Part shown: in pieces, positions 49,913 to 58,318 of the stretch
How the letters are laid out: each line of letters opens with the position of its first letter
Position numbering within the stretch: position 1 is the stretch's first letter
Source: a virus
Length of the DNA: 64,000 nucleotides
Virus record (IMG/VR): IMGVR_UViG_3300035199_000659
Location: 32,006-96,005 of that record
Strand: one strand, 5' to 3'
The notes under the pieces: generated by a model
The model's database searches: none
What the model was told of the DNA's origin: nothing
What the model saw: the letters and a program-made list of their open reading frames with translations, nothing else
Program-made: the position numbers and the translations under genes

Positions 49913-50950
49913 TTAAAATGGCTTAACCTTATTATATTCCAACACAAGCTCGTCGACATAGTTTGCCAGTGTAAATCGCAGTGTCCATGAAGAGCCGTTG
50001 TCTGTTGAGGTGTGTATTTTGCTGTCCTTTCCTCCAACCACAACTGTCGTTCCATCTGATGCTAATCCCATAATTTGGCCAGCGCTGGGGCTGGTAGCCG
50101 GACTCCATGACGCACAATTATCTGTTGATAAGTATGGCTGATTGCCTTTGTTGGCAGTCATCCAAACATCTCCTGTGATGTGGCAAATTGCCCAAAGGCC
50201 TTCTGAAATGCCCGTTACGGCGCTCCAAGTATCTGTTGCGGTGTTGTCGGCAATTGTGGTTGCACGATAAGAGGTGGTGGTATTGCTAGCTAAGAACCAT
50301 ACTCCATTATTGTACTCAAGACCATTAACTTGTCCAACGCTCGTACCAGATACATACCAGTTTAAGCCATCATCCGTCGATTTAAGAACCGAGGAGCCTT
50401 TCCCCCCAGCCAGCCAAGTTCCCGCGCCGTCAGTTGCTAAGCAAAGCATTATGCCGGCGCCGGAAGCAACAGCGGTAATTTCAGTCCAGCTATCTCCGCC
50501 ATCGGTTGATCTAAATACATTATCGTTCTTGGATCCGGCAATCCAAGTTCCGTTGGTTCCATATTCAACTGTTCTGCATTTGTCGGCGGAACCCGGGAAG
50601 TTAATCGAAGTCCAAGAGCCATCACCGGCAGTCGGGTCTGCGGAATATCTAAGTTCGGTGCTTGTATTTGTACTAATAATCCATCGCGGGTTGTCGCTGT
50701 CGTCATGACCAAAAGATATGTCCCAATAGGCCGCTGAAGACCCCGGCGGAGTCTGATAAGAACTCCAGTTAATGGAATCGGAAGAATACACTACATGACC
50801 AGTCCTGCCAGTACCTACCCACAATGGGGTGTGTGACGGGTCGTCCCCCGCGGCCTCTTGTCCATTTATTTTATCAATGGCTGAGTCGGCAACATCTTGA
50901 ACCTTGCTGATATCAGAGAATAGAATTCCACCAACCTTGTTGATTGCCAT
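49913..50950 (-). CDS. BNR/Asp-box beta-propeller protein, tail-associated
   Basis: 345 residues. At least five repeats of the S-x-D-x-G-x-x-W Asp-box type, for example FRSTDGGDSWTEI, LKSTDDGLNWYVS, IHTSTDNGSSWTL and YLSTDNCASWSPA, spaced about 45 residues: a sialidase-like or photosystem-assembly-type propeller. The start MAINKVGGILFSDIS follows directly on the next fibre gene. No enzymatic residues can be named; a carbohydrate-binding role at the tail tip is inferred from position. Confidence 0.65.
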   Translation of the reverse strand: MAINKVGGILFSDISKVQDVADSAIDKINGQEAAGDDPSHTPLWVGTGRTGHVVYSSDSINWSSYQTPPGSSAAYWDISFGHDDSDNPRWIISTNTSTELRYSADPTAGDGSWTSINFPGSADKCRTVEYGTNGTWIAGSKNDNVFRSTDGGDSWTEITAVASGAGIMLCLATDGAGTWLAGGKGSSVLKSTDDGLNWYVSGTSVGQVNGLEYNNGVWFLASNTTTSYRATTIADNTATDTWSAVTGISEGLWAICHITGDVWMTANKGNQPYLSTDNCASWSPATSPSAGQIMGLASDGTTVVVGGKDSKIHTSTDNGSSWTLRFTLANYVDELVLEYNKVKPF

Positions 50951-51762
50951 TACGATAACTCTATTGTGGTGGAACTGGGGTTAAAATATATAACATTAGC
51001 AGTATTCGTGCAATAGCCCACACATCGGACTATATCGCCGGTTCCTGATGGTTGTGTTGTGTCCATGTTTGCGGCAGTCGTTGAAAGGTATACCGGCAAG
51101 CCCGATATAAAGTTTGAGAGATAAGTGGTCGCATCAAAGAAACCTCGCAACAACACGCCGTGAGATGAAGGTGAAGAGCCAAGCGCAATTCCAAGCAATC
51201 CATCGCTTGTGGCTATCGCATCTGCATCCGTCTCTGTCCATGCTCCGCTGCTGTTGAGGTAGTAGATTTTGCCGGCAGTCAGGGTGCCAGTTCCGAAGGT
51301 TGCCACTTCGCCACCGCCTGTGTCGTTTGATAGAGCAGTCGGATTATGGTGAACATCTAGTTTTACTTTTGGGTCAGTCGTTGCAATACCAATGTTACCA
51401 TCATTGTCTATATGCATTCTGTCGGCGCTGTTGACATAAAAACGCAAATCTGACGTGCTGCCCGGCATCCAAACATATGCCGACGATTGGCCATCCTGCG
51501 AAAGTTTGAGGGCTGATTCATCTCCAGCTTCGCTTTCTATCTTTACGTGACAAGTACCCGGACTCTTGACGTGTAAGGTATGGTCCGGCGATGTTGTTCC
51601 AATACCGACCTTTCCATCTTCTACGTATAGTTGTGCGCTGCCACTAGGCCTAAGCGTTATAGTATCTTGGCCAAAGTCAATATATGTTGCGGCGCCGGAA
51701 CGGTCATCTTCAAAGTAGATGTCGCCGCGGCGAACGCTGCCTGTTGAAAATTTATAGCTCAT
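50950..51762 (-). CDS. Tail fibre-like protein
   Basis: 270 residues. N-terminus GDIYFEDDRSGAATYIDFGQ, then TLRPSGSAQLYVEDGK and GIGTTSPDHTLHVKS, the repeated GIGT-SP-x-LHV pattern of phage fibre and structural proteins. It has the same N-terminal scheme (GDI-ED, IDFG, SGSA-L-V) as the gene at 51869. C-terminus is beta-rich. Receptor binding is likely. Confidence 0.65.
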   Translation of the reverse strand: MSYKFSTGSVRRGDIYFEDDRSGAATYIDFGQDTITLRPSGSAQLYVEDGKVGIGTTSPDHTLHVKSPGTCHVKIESEAGDESALKLSQDGQSSAYVWMPGSTSDLRFYVNSADRMHIDNDGNIGIATTDPKVKLDVHHNPTALSNDTGGGEVATFGTGTLTAGKIYYLNSSGAWTETDADAIATSDGLLGIALGSSPSSHGVLLRGFFDATTYLSNFISGLPVYLSTTAANMDTTQPSGTGDIVRCVGYCTNTANVIYFNPSSTTIELS

Positions 51763-51861
51763 CTAGGCGCCCCCATATGTAATCCACAGCTCGATTATCT
51801 CTTCGTAAGCCTGTAACTCACTTAAGTCTAATTCATCCAGCGCTTGGTCTAAGAGTTTCAT
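51763..51861 (-). CDS. Tiny protein between fibre genes
   Basis: 32 residues from ATG 51861 to TAG 51763: MKLLDQALDELDLSELQAYEE then IIELWITYGGA. It exactly fills the gap between two fibre genes (7 bases after one stop, adjacent to the next start), which suggests translation; it has tag-like MKLL but no cleavage site. It could be an assembly chaperone. Confidence is limited by its length. Confidence 0.4.
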   Translation of the reverse strand: MKLLDQALDELDLSELQAYEEIIELWITYGGA

Positions 51862-51868
51862 AAGAAGA

Positions 51869-53923
51869 TCACACTGAAGAACTGTGAGACGACAAAGTCA
51901 TCCATACATCGGCGTTTGACGCCAACGTCCATGATTGTCCGATCGACCCCGTGATGGAGATACCCCCATCGATTGTCTGAGAACCACTTGGTTTAATCAC
52001 CAATAATGCGCTATTTGAGTTTTTGATCGTGTAAACAATGCCATCCACAGTTGTCGCATCGGGCAGAGAGGCCGTAAGAATATTTGAGCCATGGCCAATA
52101 TAGACAATACTGTCGGCGTTTGTTAAAGTATAGCTAGCGCTCTTGTTGGTATATTTTCGATAATTTGAGCCATTCTGGCGCAAGGCCCCAGCGATTAACA
52201 GATCGGCGCTAGCTAAAGTCTCCACAGACGCAGTTATAGCATTCGTTCTGCCGTCCATTCGAAGGTACTCGGTACCAGTGGTTCCCGCCGTTGTTACTTC
52301 GAATAGCATATAGCCGGATTCACTAGTGTTAGTGGGAGATCCTATTTTGGTACTTATCTTGCTGTATTGTGTTTCGGCGGATGTGGAATCTTTAGACTTA
52401 AACGTAACACCTCCGCAAAAATCATCAGCCTGACCAGCATTACCAGCGCGAGTGTTAATTAAATCAAGAACTGCGCCGAAGGCGTTGTTACTGGTATTGT
52501 TTGCTTGAATTATCGGAGAAGTTAGGCTTTGCACGATCAATGTGGAGCCATCAAATGTCAATTGGCTCTCAACATCCGCTTGGGCAACACCACCATATGT
52601 CACGAGTCCGTTTGCAGTTGAGCCGTTAAAGGAAAGCCCCGGGACATTAGTGAGTTGACTACCGTCACCATAAAATTTGGAACCTGAGATATTTAATGAA
52701 CTTGAGATATGTGTGCTATCGATAATGGTGGCTTGCGTACGCAACATAGTGCTTTCGACCTGACTAGAACAGGAAACAGCTGTAGCTGCCATGGCCACAG
52801 AAGCTGTCAGGGTGCCCCGACCGCCATCGAGCGTTAAATAAGTAGTGCCAACCCCGCCCGGCTTAGCCTGCAGCAGCAAATCACCCCCGGTCGCATCTTG
52901 GGCTACTATTAAGTTCCCCCCAGACCCGAGCTTAAGATATGATTTAGCAGTGCCGTTGGTTGCAAATCTTAAATAAGCATCTGCGCTGGCGCCAGCATCG
53001 ATTGTTGCTTCTGTCACTCCCGCGCCGTTAACATGCAAGTCATAGACCGGAGACCCGGTACCAATGCCAAAATTTCCATTTCCTTTTACAACAAACGCTG
53101 GATTCGCTATATTGCTTTTAGCTGCGAGAAGAATCCCATCGTCTGAGCCGCTTACATTAAGGGTGCCGGTAAGGTACGCACCCCCAACTGTGACTTTACC
53201 AGAACCAGTAATCGCCAGAAGAGTGTCATAACTTGGTGACTTAAATATTGCGACTAGTTCACTATCAGCTTGCGCTTTCACATACAGCCGTGTGGAGGCG
53301 GTGTCTTCGCCAATAGACAACTTTCCTACAGAGGTGTTCCCAGAGCCAGATATATCTCCCGCCACAACTAAAGTAGAACCATCGAATGTCAACCCAGCCT
53401 CGGCCGAAGCTTGAGCACCCCCATCAGAAGTTATAACTCGATTAGTGCCGGCGTTCGAAAGGGTGGTGATAGACGGAGCGGCGCCATTTCCTGCTGCTGT
53501 GAGTCTCCCCTGTGCGTCTACAGTTAAACTAGAATATGTATAAGAACCTGCGCTAACTGAAGTGTTGTCCAAGGAGACAGTGACTGTGCGCCCGGATTCA
53601 GCGGTTGAAATGGGCGCCGTGCCGGCAATTGTGGCTGTTTGGCCATTAGCAACTGCGCTTGTGCCGGAGTCGCCTCCGATAGTCCAGCTAGACATAGTGC
53701 CACCAGAACCAGTAATTCCCTGAAGCGCCGTCCCATCTCCTGAAAATGCCGATGCTGTCAATGCAACTGTGCTTGTTACTGATGTGTTGGTGACGGTAAG
53801 TCTGGCCGAACCACTCGTTGTCAAGGCAATCGAGTCTGAGCCAAAGTCAATCTGGGTATCCGGATCATCTTCATTTTTGATGTCCCCTAAGCCACGGGGC
53901 CCTTTCGAAGTGTTATATGCCAT
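51869..53923 (-). CDS. Large tail fibre protein
   Basis: 684 residues, rich in Ser, Thr, Gly and Ala with a repeating beta pattern (SGSARLTVTNTSVTSTVAL, LSIGEDTASTRLYVKAQ, GIGTGSPVYDLHVNGAG). N-terminus GDIKNEDDPDTQIDFGSDSI matches the shorter fibre. C-terminus SYTLTNADSIVYIGHGSN and TIDGGISITGSIGQ is typical of trimeric fibre tips. Predicted receptor-binding fibre shaft with tip. Cotranscribed with 50950 and 49913. Confidence 0.7.
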   Translation of the reverse strand: MAYNTSKGPRGLGDIKNEDDPDTQIDFGSDSIALTTSGSARLTVTNTSVTSTVALTASAFSGDGTALQGITGSGGTMSSWTIGGDSGTSAVANGQTATIAGTAPISTAESGRTVTVSLDNTSVSAGSYTYSSLTVDAQGRLTAAGNGAAPSITTLSNAGTNRVITSDGGAQASAEAGLTFDGSTLVVAGDISGSGNTSVGKLSIGEDTASTRLYVKAQADSELVAIFKSPSYDTLLAITGSGKVTVGGAYLTGTLNVSGSDDGILLAAKSNIANPAFVVKGNGNFGIGTGSPVYDLHVNGAGVTEATIDAGASADAYLRFATNGTAKSYLKLGSGGNLIVAQDATGGDLLLQAKPGGVGTTYLTLDGGRGTLTASVAMAATAVSCSSQVESTMLRTQATIIDSTHISSSLNISGSKFYGDGSQLTNVPGLSFNGSTANGLVTYGGVAQADVESQLTFDGSTLIVQSLTSPIIQANNTSNNAFGAVLDLINTRAGNAGQADDFCGGVTFKSKDSTSAETQYSKISTKIGSPTNTSESGYMLFEVTTAGTTGTEYLRMDGRTNAITASVETLASADLLIAGALRQNGSNYRKYTNKSASYTLTNADSIVYIGHGSNILTASLPDATTVDGIVYTIKNSNSALLVIKPSGSQTIDGGISITGSIGQSWTLASNADVWMTLSSHSSSV

Positions 53924-54088
53924 TTAATATTCCTCTGCGCGCCCTTCCAACAATAATTGCTGGTTAATGTTGCATGCGCCTATAAATAGTGTGCCCAAAC
54001 ATCTTCCGTACTTGTCAACACCATGAGACTCAATAATTAGCTCCCCTATGCGTTCCCCGGCCGCATTGCCTTGTACTTTCTCGCCCAT
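53924..54088 (-). CDS. Truncated staphylococcal-nuclease-like fragment
   Basis: 54 residues from the ATG at 54088 (GGAG at good spacing): MGEKVQGNAAGERIGELIIES, then DKYGRCLGTLFIGACNIN and LLLEGRAEEY. This matches the C-terminal half of SNase domains (DKYGR-LG-xx, IN-LL-x-G-A-x-Y). The N-terminal strands with the Arg and Glu catalytic residues are absent, so no nuclease activity is expected by itself. It may bind DNA or a partner, or be a relic. It overlaps nothing. Confidence 0.6.
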   Translation of the reverse strand: MGEKVQGNAAGERIGELIIESHGVDKYGRCLGTLFIGACNINQQLLLEGRAEEY

Positions 54089-54089
54089 C

Positions 54090-57032
54090 TTATTCTCCTT
54101 TGCCAAAAACATATATAATTGGAAGCGCGATGTCCGTTCCACACTTCTGGGCCGCTATAAATCGGTTTGCGCCACTAACAACTTGATTAGATATCTCTCC
54201 CTTAGTAACGACCACAGGCTTTTTGATTCCCTCAGTACAAAGCTTTTTCCACACATCTTCTTGAATGTCGGCACCGCGGGTGGCTTCAACTTGTAATACG
54301 TACTTCTCAATTTCGCTTTTATGGCTTTTGACGCTAATGGTATCTTCTTCAGTCGCCACATCGTTTCGGTTAATGTCGTTGTCTTGAAGCCATTTGTTTA
54401 AATCATCATCTGCGGACTCCTGTGTGCCCGCAGCGGCCTCCTCTTGCTCAGTAAGGCGCCCCAGCAGTTTATCGACCCTCAGTATATCAAATTCTTCGCG
54501 AAGATCTCCCACTGCTGTGCCTGACATGCCAACTTTCTTCCGGAGTATATCACGAAAAACCTCGCTAACCACTTTGTCAATGTCGCCTTGATCGTCCCAA
54601 ATGTTCACTAATTCTTTGAGAACATTAACCTGCTCGTCAGGGTCCTCCCCGTGTATTGAGAAATACAAATTAAGTTCTTGGCTCTCGCCTTCTGTTCCGT
54701 GTATGCCAAATAAATCCATGTCTAGGGGCATTTGCGGATACATAGCTCCGCCAGTGGCTGCAAATGCCGGCACTGCCATCCGCCGGCGAATTTCAAGCCA
54801 GAAAATGCGATCATTCATAATCTGCATAGCTTGTTCTTCAGATGCTCCTAAATCCTTGTACCAGACCTCTGGGTGGGCAGTAAATTGCACAAACTCGATC
54901 TCGTCAGGCTCATAACCTTCTTCAACTTCAGCTTCCCAGTGGTAAAGGTCCATTTCGTCATTCATCACCTCGCGACCTAATGCCATGGCAGCCCCGCCGG
55001 CCATGTAGCCTTCTCGCTTGAAAAAAGTAGTCAACATTTGTTCAACGGCGTTGTATTTGTCATCTACTTCTACGTTAACTACGTCACAAAACTGTTCATA
55101 GCTATCCGGGTCGTACGCATATTCTTGCCCGTCAAATCCTACTAGTTTTTCTGGTATGACTGTAATCGGAAGCTTCCATCTACCATCGTTCATTTTCTGA
55201 AACACATATGGGTATTTGTCATCGGCCCAGTTCATCCCCCATGGTTCTAATTCTTGCAAACCGTGGCTAATCACATCAACACCGGGCATTTTCACAAAAT
55301 CCTCGCCGTCCCACCACATAAGAAGCGTAGCTTGACATGTGATATAGACACCACCGCCACCATCATCAACTGCGGTACCTTCGACAAAGGTGGATCTATA
55401 ATCGCGATTATAGTCTTCTGTTATCGTGTCACACTCAGTTTGATATCGCTGAATAAGACCGCCAAGCAGAAGTTCACTATCTAGCTCGTCTTCAGTTTCG
55501 CTGTCCTGTCGCACATATCCTTCAGTTCCGGAAATCAAATCACCAAACAAATCTTGTAACTGCATACTCATCGGGGTATCGTTTTGTGTACCTCCAAACT
55601 GAACAAGTTTCTCTAAGTTAAGCACACTGCTCCAGCCGTCGCGACCCGCTCTGGGTGCGTTCTCCATTTCCCTTTGCTGCACTTCTCGCAGCCATTTGAT
55701 TAGGCGCTCTTGAATGCCCGGGATTTGAGTCCCGTATACACGCCTCTCCACCGAAGCTAACTGGGTTGCCGACGGATCGCCCGCGCTGGTCGCGATCACG
55801 GCCGTGGCCACGTCGTCGAAATATTCAAGTTTGCGAATTCTTAAACGAGAGATAGGCAGTAAGTCGATTTCACTAGCCCTCCGTCGGCTGTTATCGTAAA
55901 AGATCTCGCCCATACTATTGATAGTGCGCTCAGCTTCTTCTAAATCAGCAGAAGCGGTATCTCCTAATAGTTCAGACGTTTCAACTACATATGCAAGGGC
56001 GCCATGTCCATGTGCTTCTGCTACCGCACACTTATAATACTCGCCCCCGCCACCTCTCGATGGAGGAGAATGACAAGATGTGATATTTTCAAAATCGGAC
56101 ATACGCCAAACATCAATAGGATCGCGAGTAACAATAATAGAATATCGATCACTGGTGAGCCCGGCGATATTCTCCTTAAGGTATTTGGCATTGTTTAGCC
56201 AATAAACCCCCCAGTCAACAAATTTAGTCTCCGGAGTAATAATCGGCTGCCGATTTCTAGGCTTTTTACCGTGTTCTATATCAGCTTGATCTTGTTCCTC
56301 TCGGCGCTCCTCTTCACTCTTTTTCCATAAAGCCTGTTCGAAGTCATTCATAATCCAATCAGAAAATTGGGTCAGAAGACTCATCCCGGTAAGGAACTCG
56401 AGCTGGTTTAGAATTTGCGCGTACCTCTCATGCTCCTTTTCTGAAAGATTCTCTAGCGTCTCTCCTACGGTGACCCGAGCCTTCCACAAGGGAATGTTCC
56501 CCAAGTTTCGGCCTTTGTGCACTTTCTCAGCGACTTTCTCCTTCATTTCTTTGAGTTGAATTATAAGGTCATCTACTTTGGCTAGATACCGGCCGATTTT
56601 CATATGAAGTTTTTTCTTCTTGGGTGGGCTCCCTCGGCCGCCCATGAGCCGGTCGACCAAGTCCTTCTGCGTGTTCTTGTGGTCAACCCACTCTCTTTCG
56701 ACCGAGACCATGCCTTTGTCCCAATCAACATCTAAGCCAAACTTGTGTTGAAGCAAATTAACAAATTGGCCGAGTTCAGATGTGTAATCAAAAGAGGGAA
56801 AATCAAGAACAAGACGTGATTTATCCCCAAAAATCTTTTGAAAAGCCAAATCATCATATGTTAGCTCGTCTATTGCGGCCGCAATGTGTTCAAACTCATC
56901 TTCGGTTACCTCTCGAAGAAGTTTTTGTTTGTTTTCGAGTTTTATTCGAATTCTTGTCTCCTTGAAGGGGACATTTTCTGTCTGAGAACTTTCTTTTAAG
57001 AAATTTCGCCAAGAATTATTCATATTTTCCAT
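54090..57032 (-). CDS. Large tagged protein (980 residues), possible internal head protein with ParB-like C-terminus
   Basis: Tag-like opening MENMNNSWRNFLKESS with FLKE. The middle has TRDPIDVWRMSDFENITSCHS and a Gly cluster (SRGGGGEYYKCAVAEAHGHG), plus acidic helical and W-rich segments. The last ~55 residues (KPVVVTKGEISNQVVSGANR, then FIAAQKCGTDIALPIIYVFG) fit a ParB/sulfiredoxin-like domain (I-x-x-G-x-x-R-x-x-A-A). A function in DNA contact inside the head is inferred. Largest of the tagged genes; length and multidomain form suggest a jumbo internal protein. Confidence 0.5.
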   Translation of the reverse strand: MENMNNSWRNFLKESSQTENVPFKETRIRIKLENKQKLLREVTEDEFEHIAAAIDELTYDDLAFQKIFGDKSRLVLDFPSFDYTSELGQFVNLLQHKFGLDVDWDKGMVSVEREWVDHKNTQKDLVDRLMGGRGSPPKKKKLHMKIGRYLAKVDDLIIQLKEMKEKVAEKVHKGRNLGNIPLWKARVTVGETLENLSEKEHERYAQILNQLEFLTGMSLLTQFSDWIMNDFEQALWKKSEEERREEQDQADIEHGKKPRNRQPIITPETKFVDWGVYWLNNAKYLKENIAGLTSDRYSIIVTRDPIDVWRMSDFENITSCHSPPSRGGGGEYYKCAVAEAHGHGALAYVVETSELLGDTASADLEEAERTINSMGEIFYDNSRRRASEIDLLPISRLRIRKLEYFDDVATAVIATSAGDPSATQLASVERRVYGTQIPGIQERLIKWLREVQQREMENAPRAGRDGWSSVLNLEKLVQFGGTQNDTPMSMQLQDLFGDLISGTEGYVRQDSETEDELDSELLLGGLIQRYQTECDTITEDYNRDYRSTFVEGTAVDDGGGGVYITCQATLLMWWDGEDFVKMPGVDVISHGLQELEPWGMNWADDKYPYVFQKMNDGRWKLPITVIPEKLVGFDGQEYAYDPDSYEQFCDVVNVEVDDKYNAVEQMLTTFFKREGYMAGGAAMALGREVMNDEMDLYHWEAEVEEGYEPDEIEFVQFTAHPEVWYKDLGASEEQAMQIMNDRIFWLEIRRRMAVPAFAATGGAMYPQMPLDMDLFGIHGTEGESQELNLYFSIHGEDPDEQVNVLKELVNIWDDQGDIDKVVSEVFRDILRKKVGMSGTAVGDLREEFDILRVDKLLGRLTEQEEAAAGTQESADDDLNKWLQDNDINRNDVATEEDTISVKSHKSEIEKYVLQVEATRGADIQEDVWKKLCTEGIKKPVVVTKGEISNQVVSGANRFIAAQKCGTDIALPIIYVFGKGE

Positions 57033-57073
57033 AGTTTATCCACCCACAAGTGTATTCCAATCGCAAAAAGCAC

Positions 57074-57538
57074 CTAACTAAGTTTTTCCATTGCTCTGTC
57101 CAATAAATAGGCTGGAAATGTTCTTAGTTCTAGAGATTTATCGTCTTTTACATCTTCTATGGACACCCACTTTGAGTCATTGTGCTCAATAACCCCTGTT
57201 TTTGGATTTTCTTGAAACTTTATTGTACCAGACCATTTTGTGGTTGTATAAAAATATTTATCTGCGTCTCCCGTGGTTACTTTGTCAACATAAATGAGGT
57301 CCTTTTTAGACGACGTGAGGCCTGTTTCCTCTTCCAACTCACGAAGGGCTGCAGCTTCAATTGATTTGTCGTCGTCATCTACATGTCCCCCGGGGAGATC
57401 CCAATGCCCCTGTTTAGTATCTTCGTCTTTGGAGCGTTTAATCACCAAAACTTTATCCCCTTCATTGACACAAATGATACAAGCTATAGTTTTCCGCTTT
57501 TTCTTGACTTCATTTAAAAAGTTATGCCATTTTTTCAT
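57074..57538 (-). CDS. Tagged Nudix hydrolase
   Basis: 154 residues from ATG 57538 (MKKWHNFLNEVKKKRK), tag-like with FLNE. The Nudix box at 50-74 is GGHVDDDD-KSIEAAALREL-EEETGL: REL-EEETGL is intact, but the first conserved Glu is replaced by Lys with one extra residue, so activity may be altered. Nudix enzymes hydrolyse nucleoside diphosphates linked to another moiety. A capsid-packaged Nudix could act early in infection. It starts five bases after the trypsin gene end. Confidence 0.7.
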   Translation of the reverse strand: MKKWHNFLNEVKKKRKTIACIICVNEGDKVLVIKRSKDEDTKQGHWDLPGGHVDDDDKSIEAAALRELEEETGLTSSKKDLIYVDKVTTGDADKYFYTTTKWSGTIKFQENPKTGVIEHNDSKWVSIEDVKDDKSLELRTFPAYLLDRAMEKLS

Positions 57539-57542
57539 TATA

Positions 57543-58292
57543 TTACCGGCAAGCTTTGGCTTTGACAACACCACTTTGACAGAGGGCCTGTAAAGAGTGC
57601 TCTAAATTCAAAACTTGAATGGGTTGCACCCAAATTAGGTTTCCGATAACTTGCAAGGCCGGCCGGTGTTCTATATCAACACCCCATAAAACACCTACAA
57701 TTTTACCATTGACGTCATAGACAATAGAGCCACTGCAGCCAAACCAACCATGGGTGTGAAGAAGTATCTGCACCCCGGCGCCATTAAGTACTTCGTAGCC
57801 CGCTACACGCCCTCTGAAGGTCATTAATTGATGGGATGATGGAAACCCAGAGTAGGTAATTTCATCGCCCACAGCGGCTAATTTCTCGCGAGGGGAATAT
57901 TTGAGTGGTACCACATTTTCGAATTGCTCAACCAGATAAAGAATGGCTATATCGTGTAAAGGATCCCCATGCACCAGAATTCCCTTTTTTATTTCACCGC
58001 CCTTCATTACCCAGTAATCTGCTCCTAGAGAACCCTCGACAACGTGCTGTGCCGTGAGCACCAACGTGAGTCCTTTATATTTTATAAGAGAACCAGAGCC
58101 ATGACCCCCTCTGGAAGTGACCACTCTTACGGCGGCATCTCTTACCTTCTTTTCTGTGCTAGACATAACTGAACTAACCGGTACTGGCTCAGTATTGATC
58201 TTAGAGTCAAATGTGTTGGCTATTTTGGCCCCATTGGCCATCGCAGGCTGGACACACATCAGCGCTGCTGCTAAAAATAGTAAATGTTTCAT
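57543..58292 (-). CDS. Secreted trypsin-like serine protease
   Basis: 249 residues from ATG 58292 (GGAG upstream). Signal peptide MKHLLFLAAALMCVQPAMA with cleavage after AMA. The catalytic triad is clear: TAQHVV (H83), HDIAIL (D114), GCSGS (S187) with GKIVGVLWG after it, in the trypsin/V8-type order. It would be exported to the periplasm or secreted. It is unusual among tailed phages. It may process host surface or phage proteins. Located between a tagged Nudix gene and the vWA lipoprotein. Confidence 0.75.
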   Translation of the reverse strand: MKHLLFLAAALMCVQPAMANGAKIANTFDSKINTEPVPVSSVMSSTEKKVRDAAVRVVTSRGGHGSGSLIKYKGLTLVLTAQHVVEGSLGADYWVMKGGEIKKGILVHGDPLHDIAILYLVEQFENVVPLKYSPREKLAAVGDEITYSGFPSSHQLMTFRGRVAGYEVLNGAGVQILLHTHGWFGCSGSIVYDVNGKIVGVLWGVDIEHRPALQVIGNLIWVQPIQVLNLEHSLQALCQSGVVKAKACR

Positions 58293-58306
58293 ACGGTTCT
58301 CCTGTA

Positions 58307-58314
58307 TATTTATA
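58307..58314 (-). promoter_or_regulatory. Late-promoter-like TATAAATA
   Basis: On the minus strand TATAAATA (58314-58307) lies 14 bases before the ATG at 58292. It matches the T4 gp55 late promoter -10 box; as the window contains a gp55-like factor this could be a real late promoter, but the short leader and AT-rich context keep it tentative. Confidence 0.35.
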
Positions 58315-58318
58315 ATTA

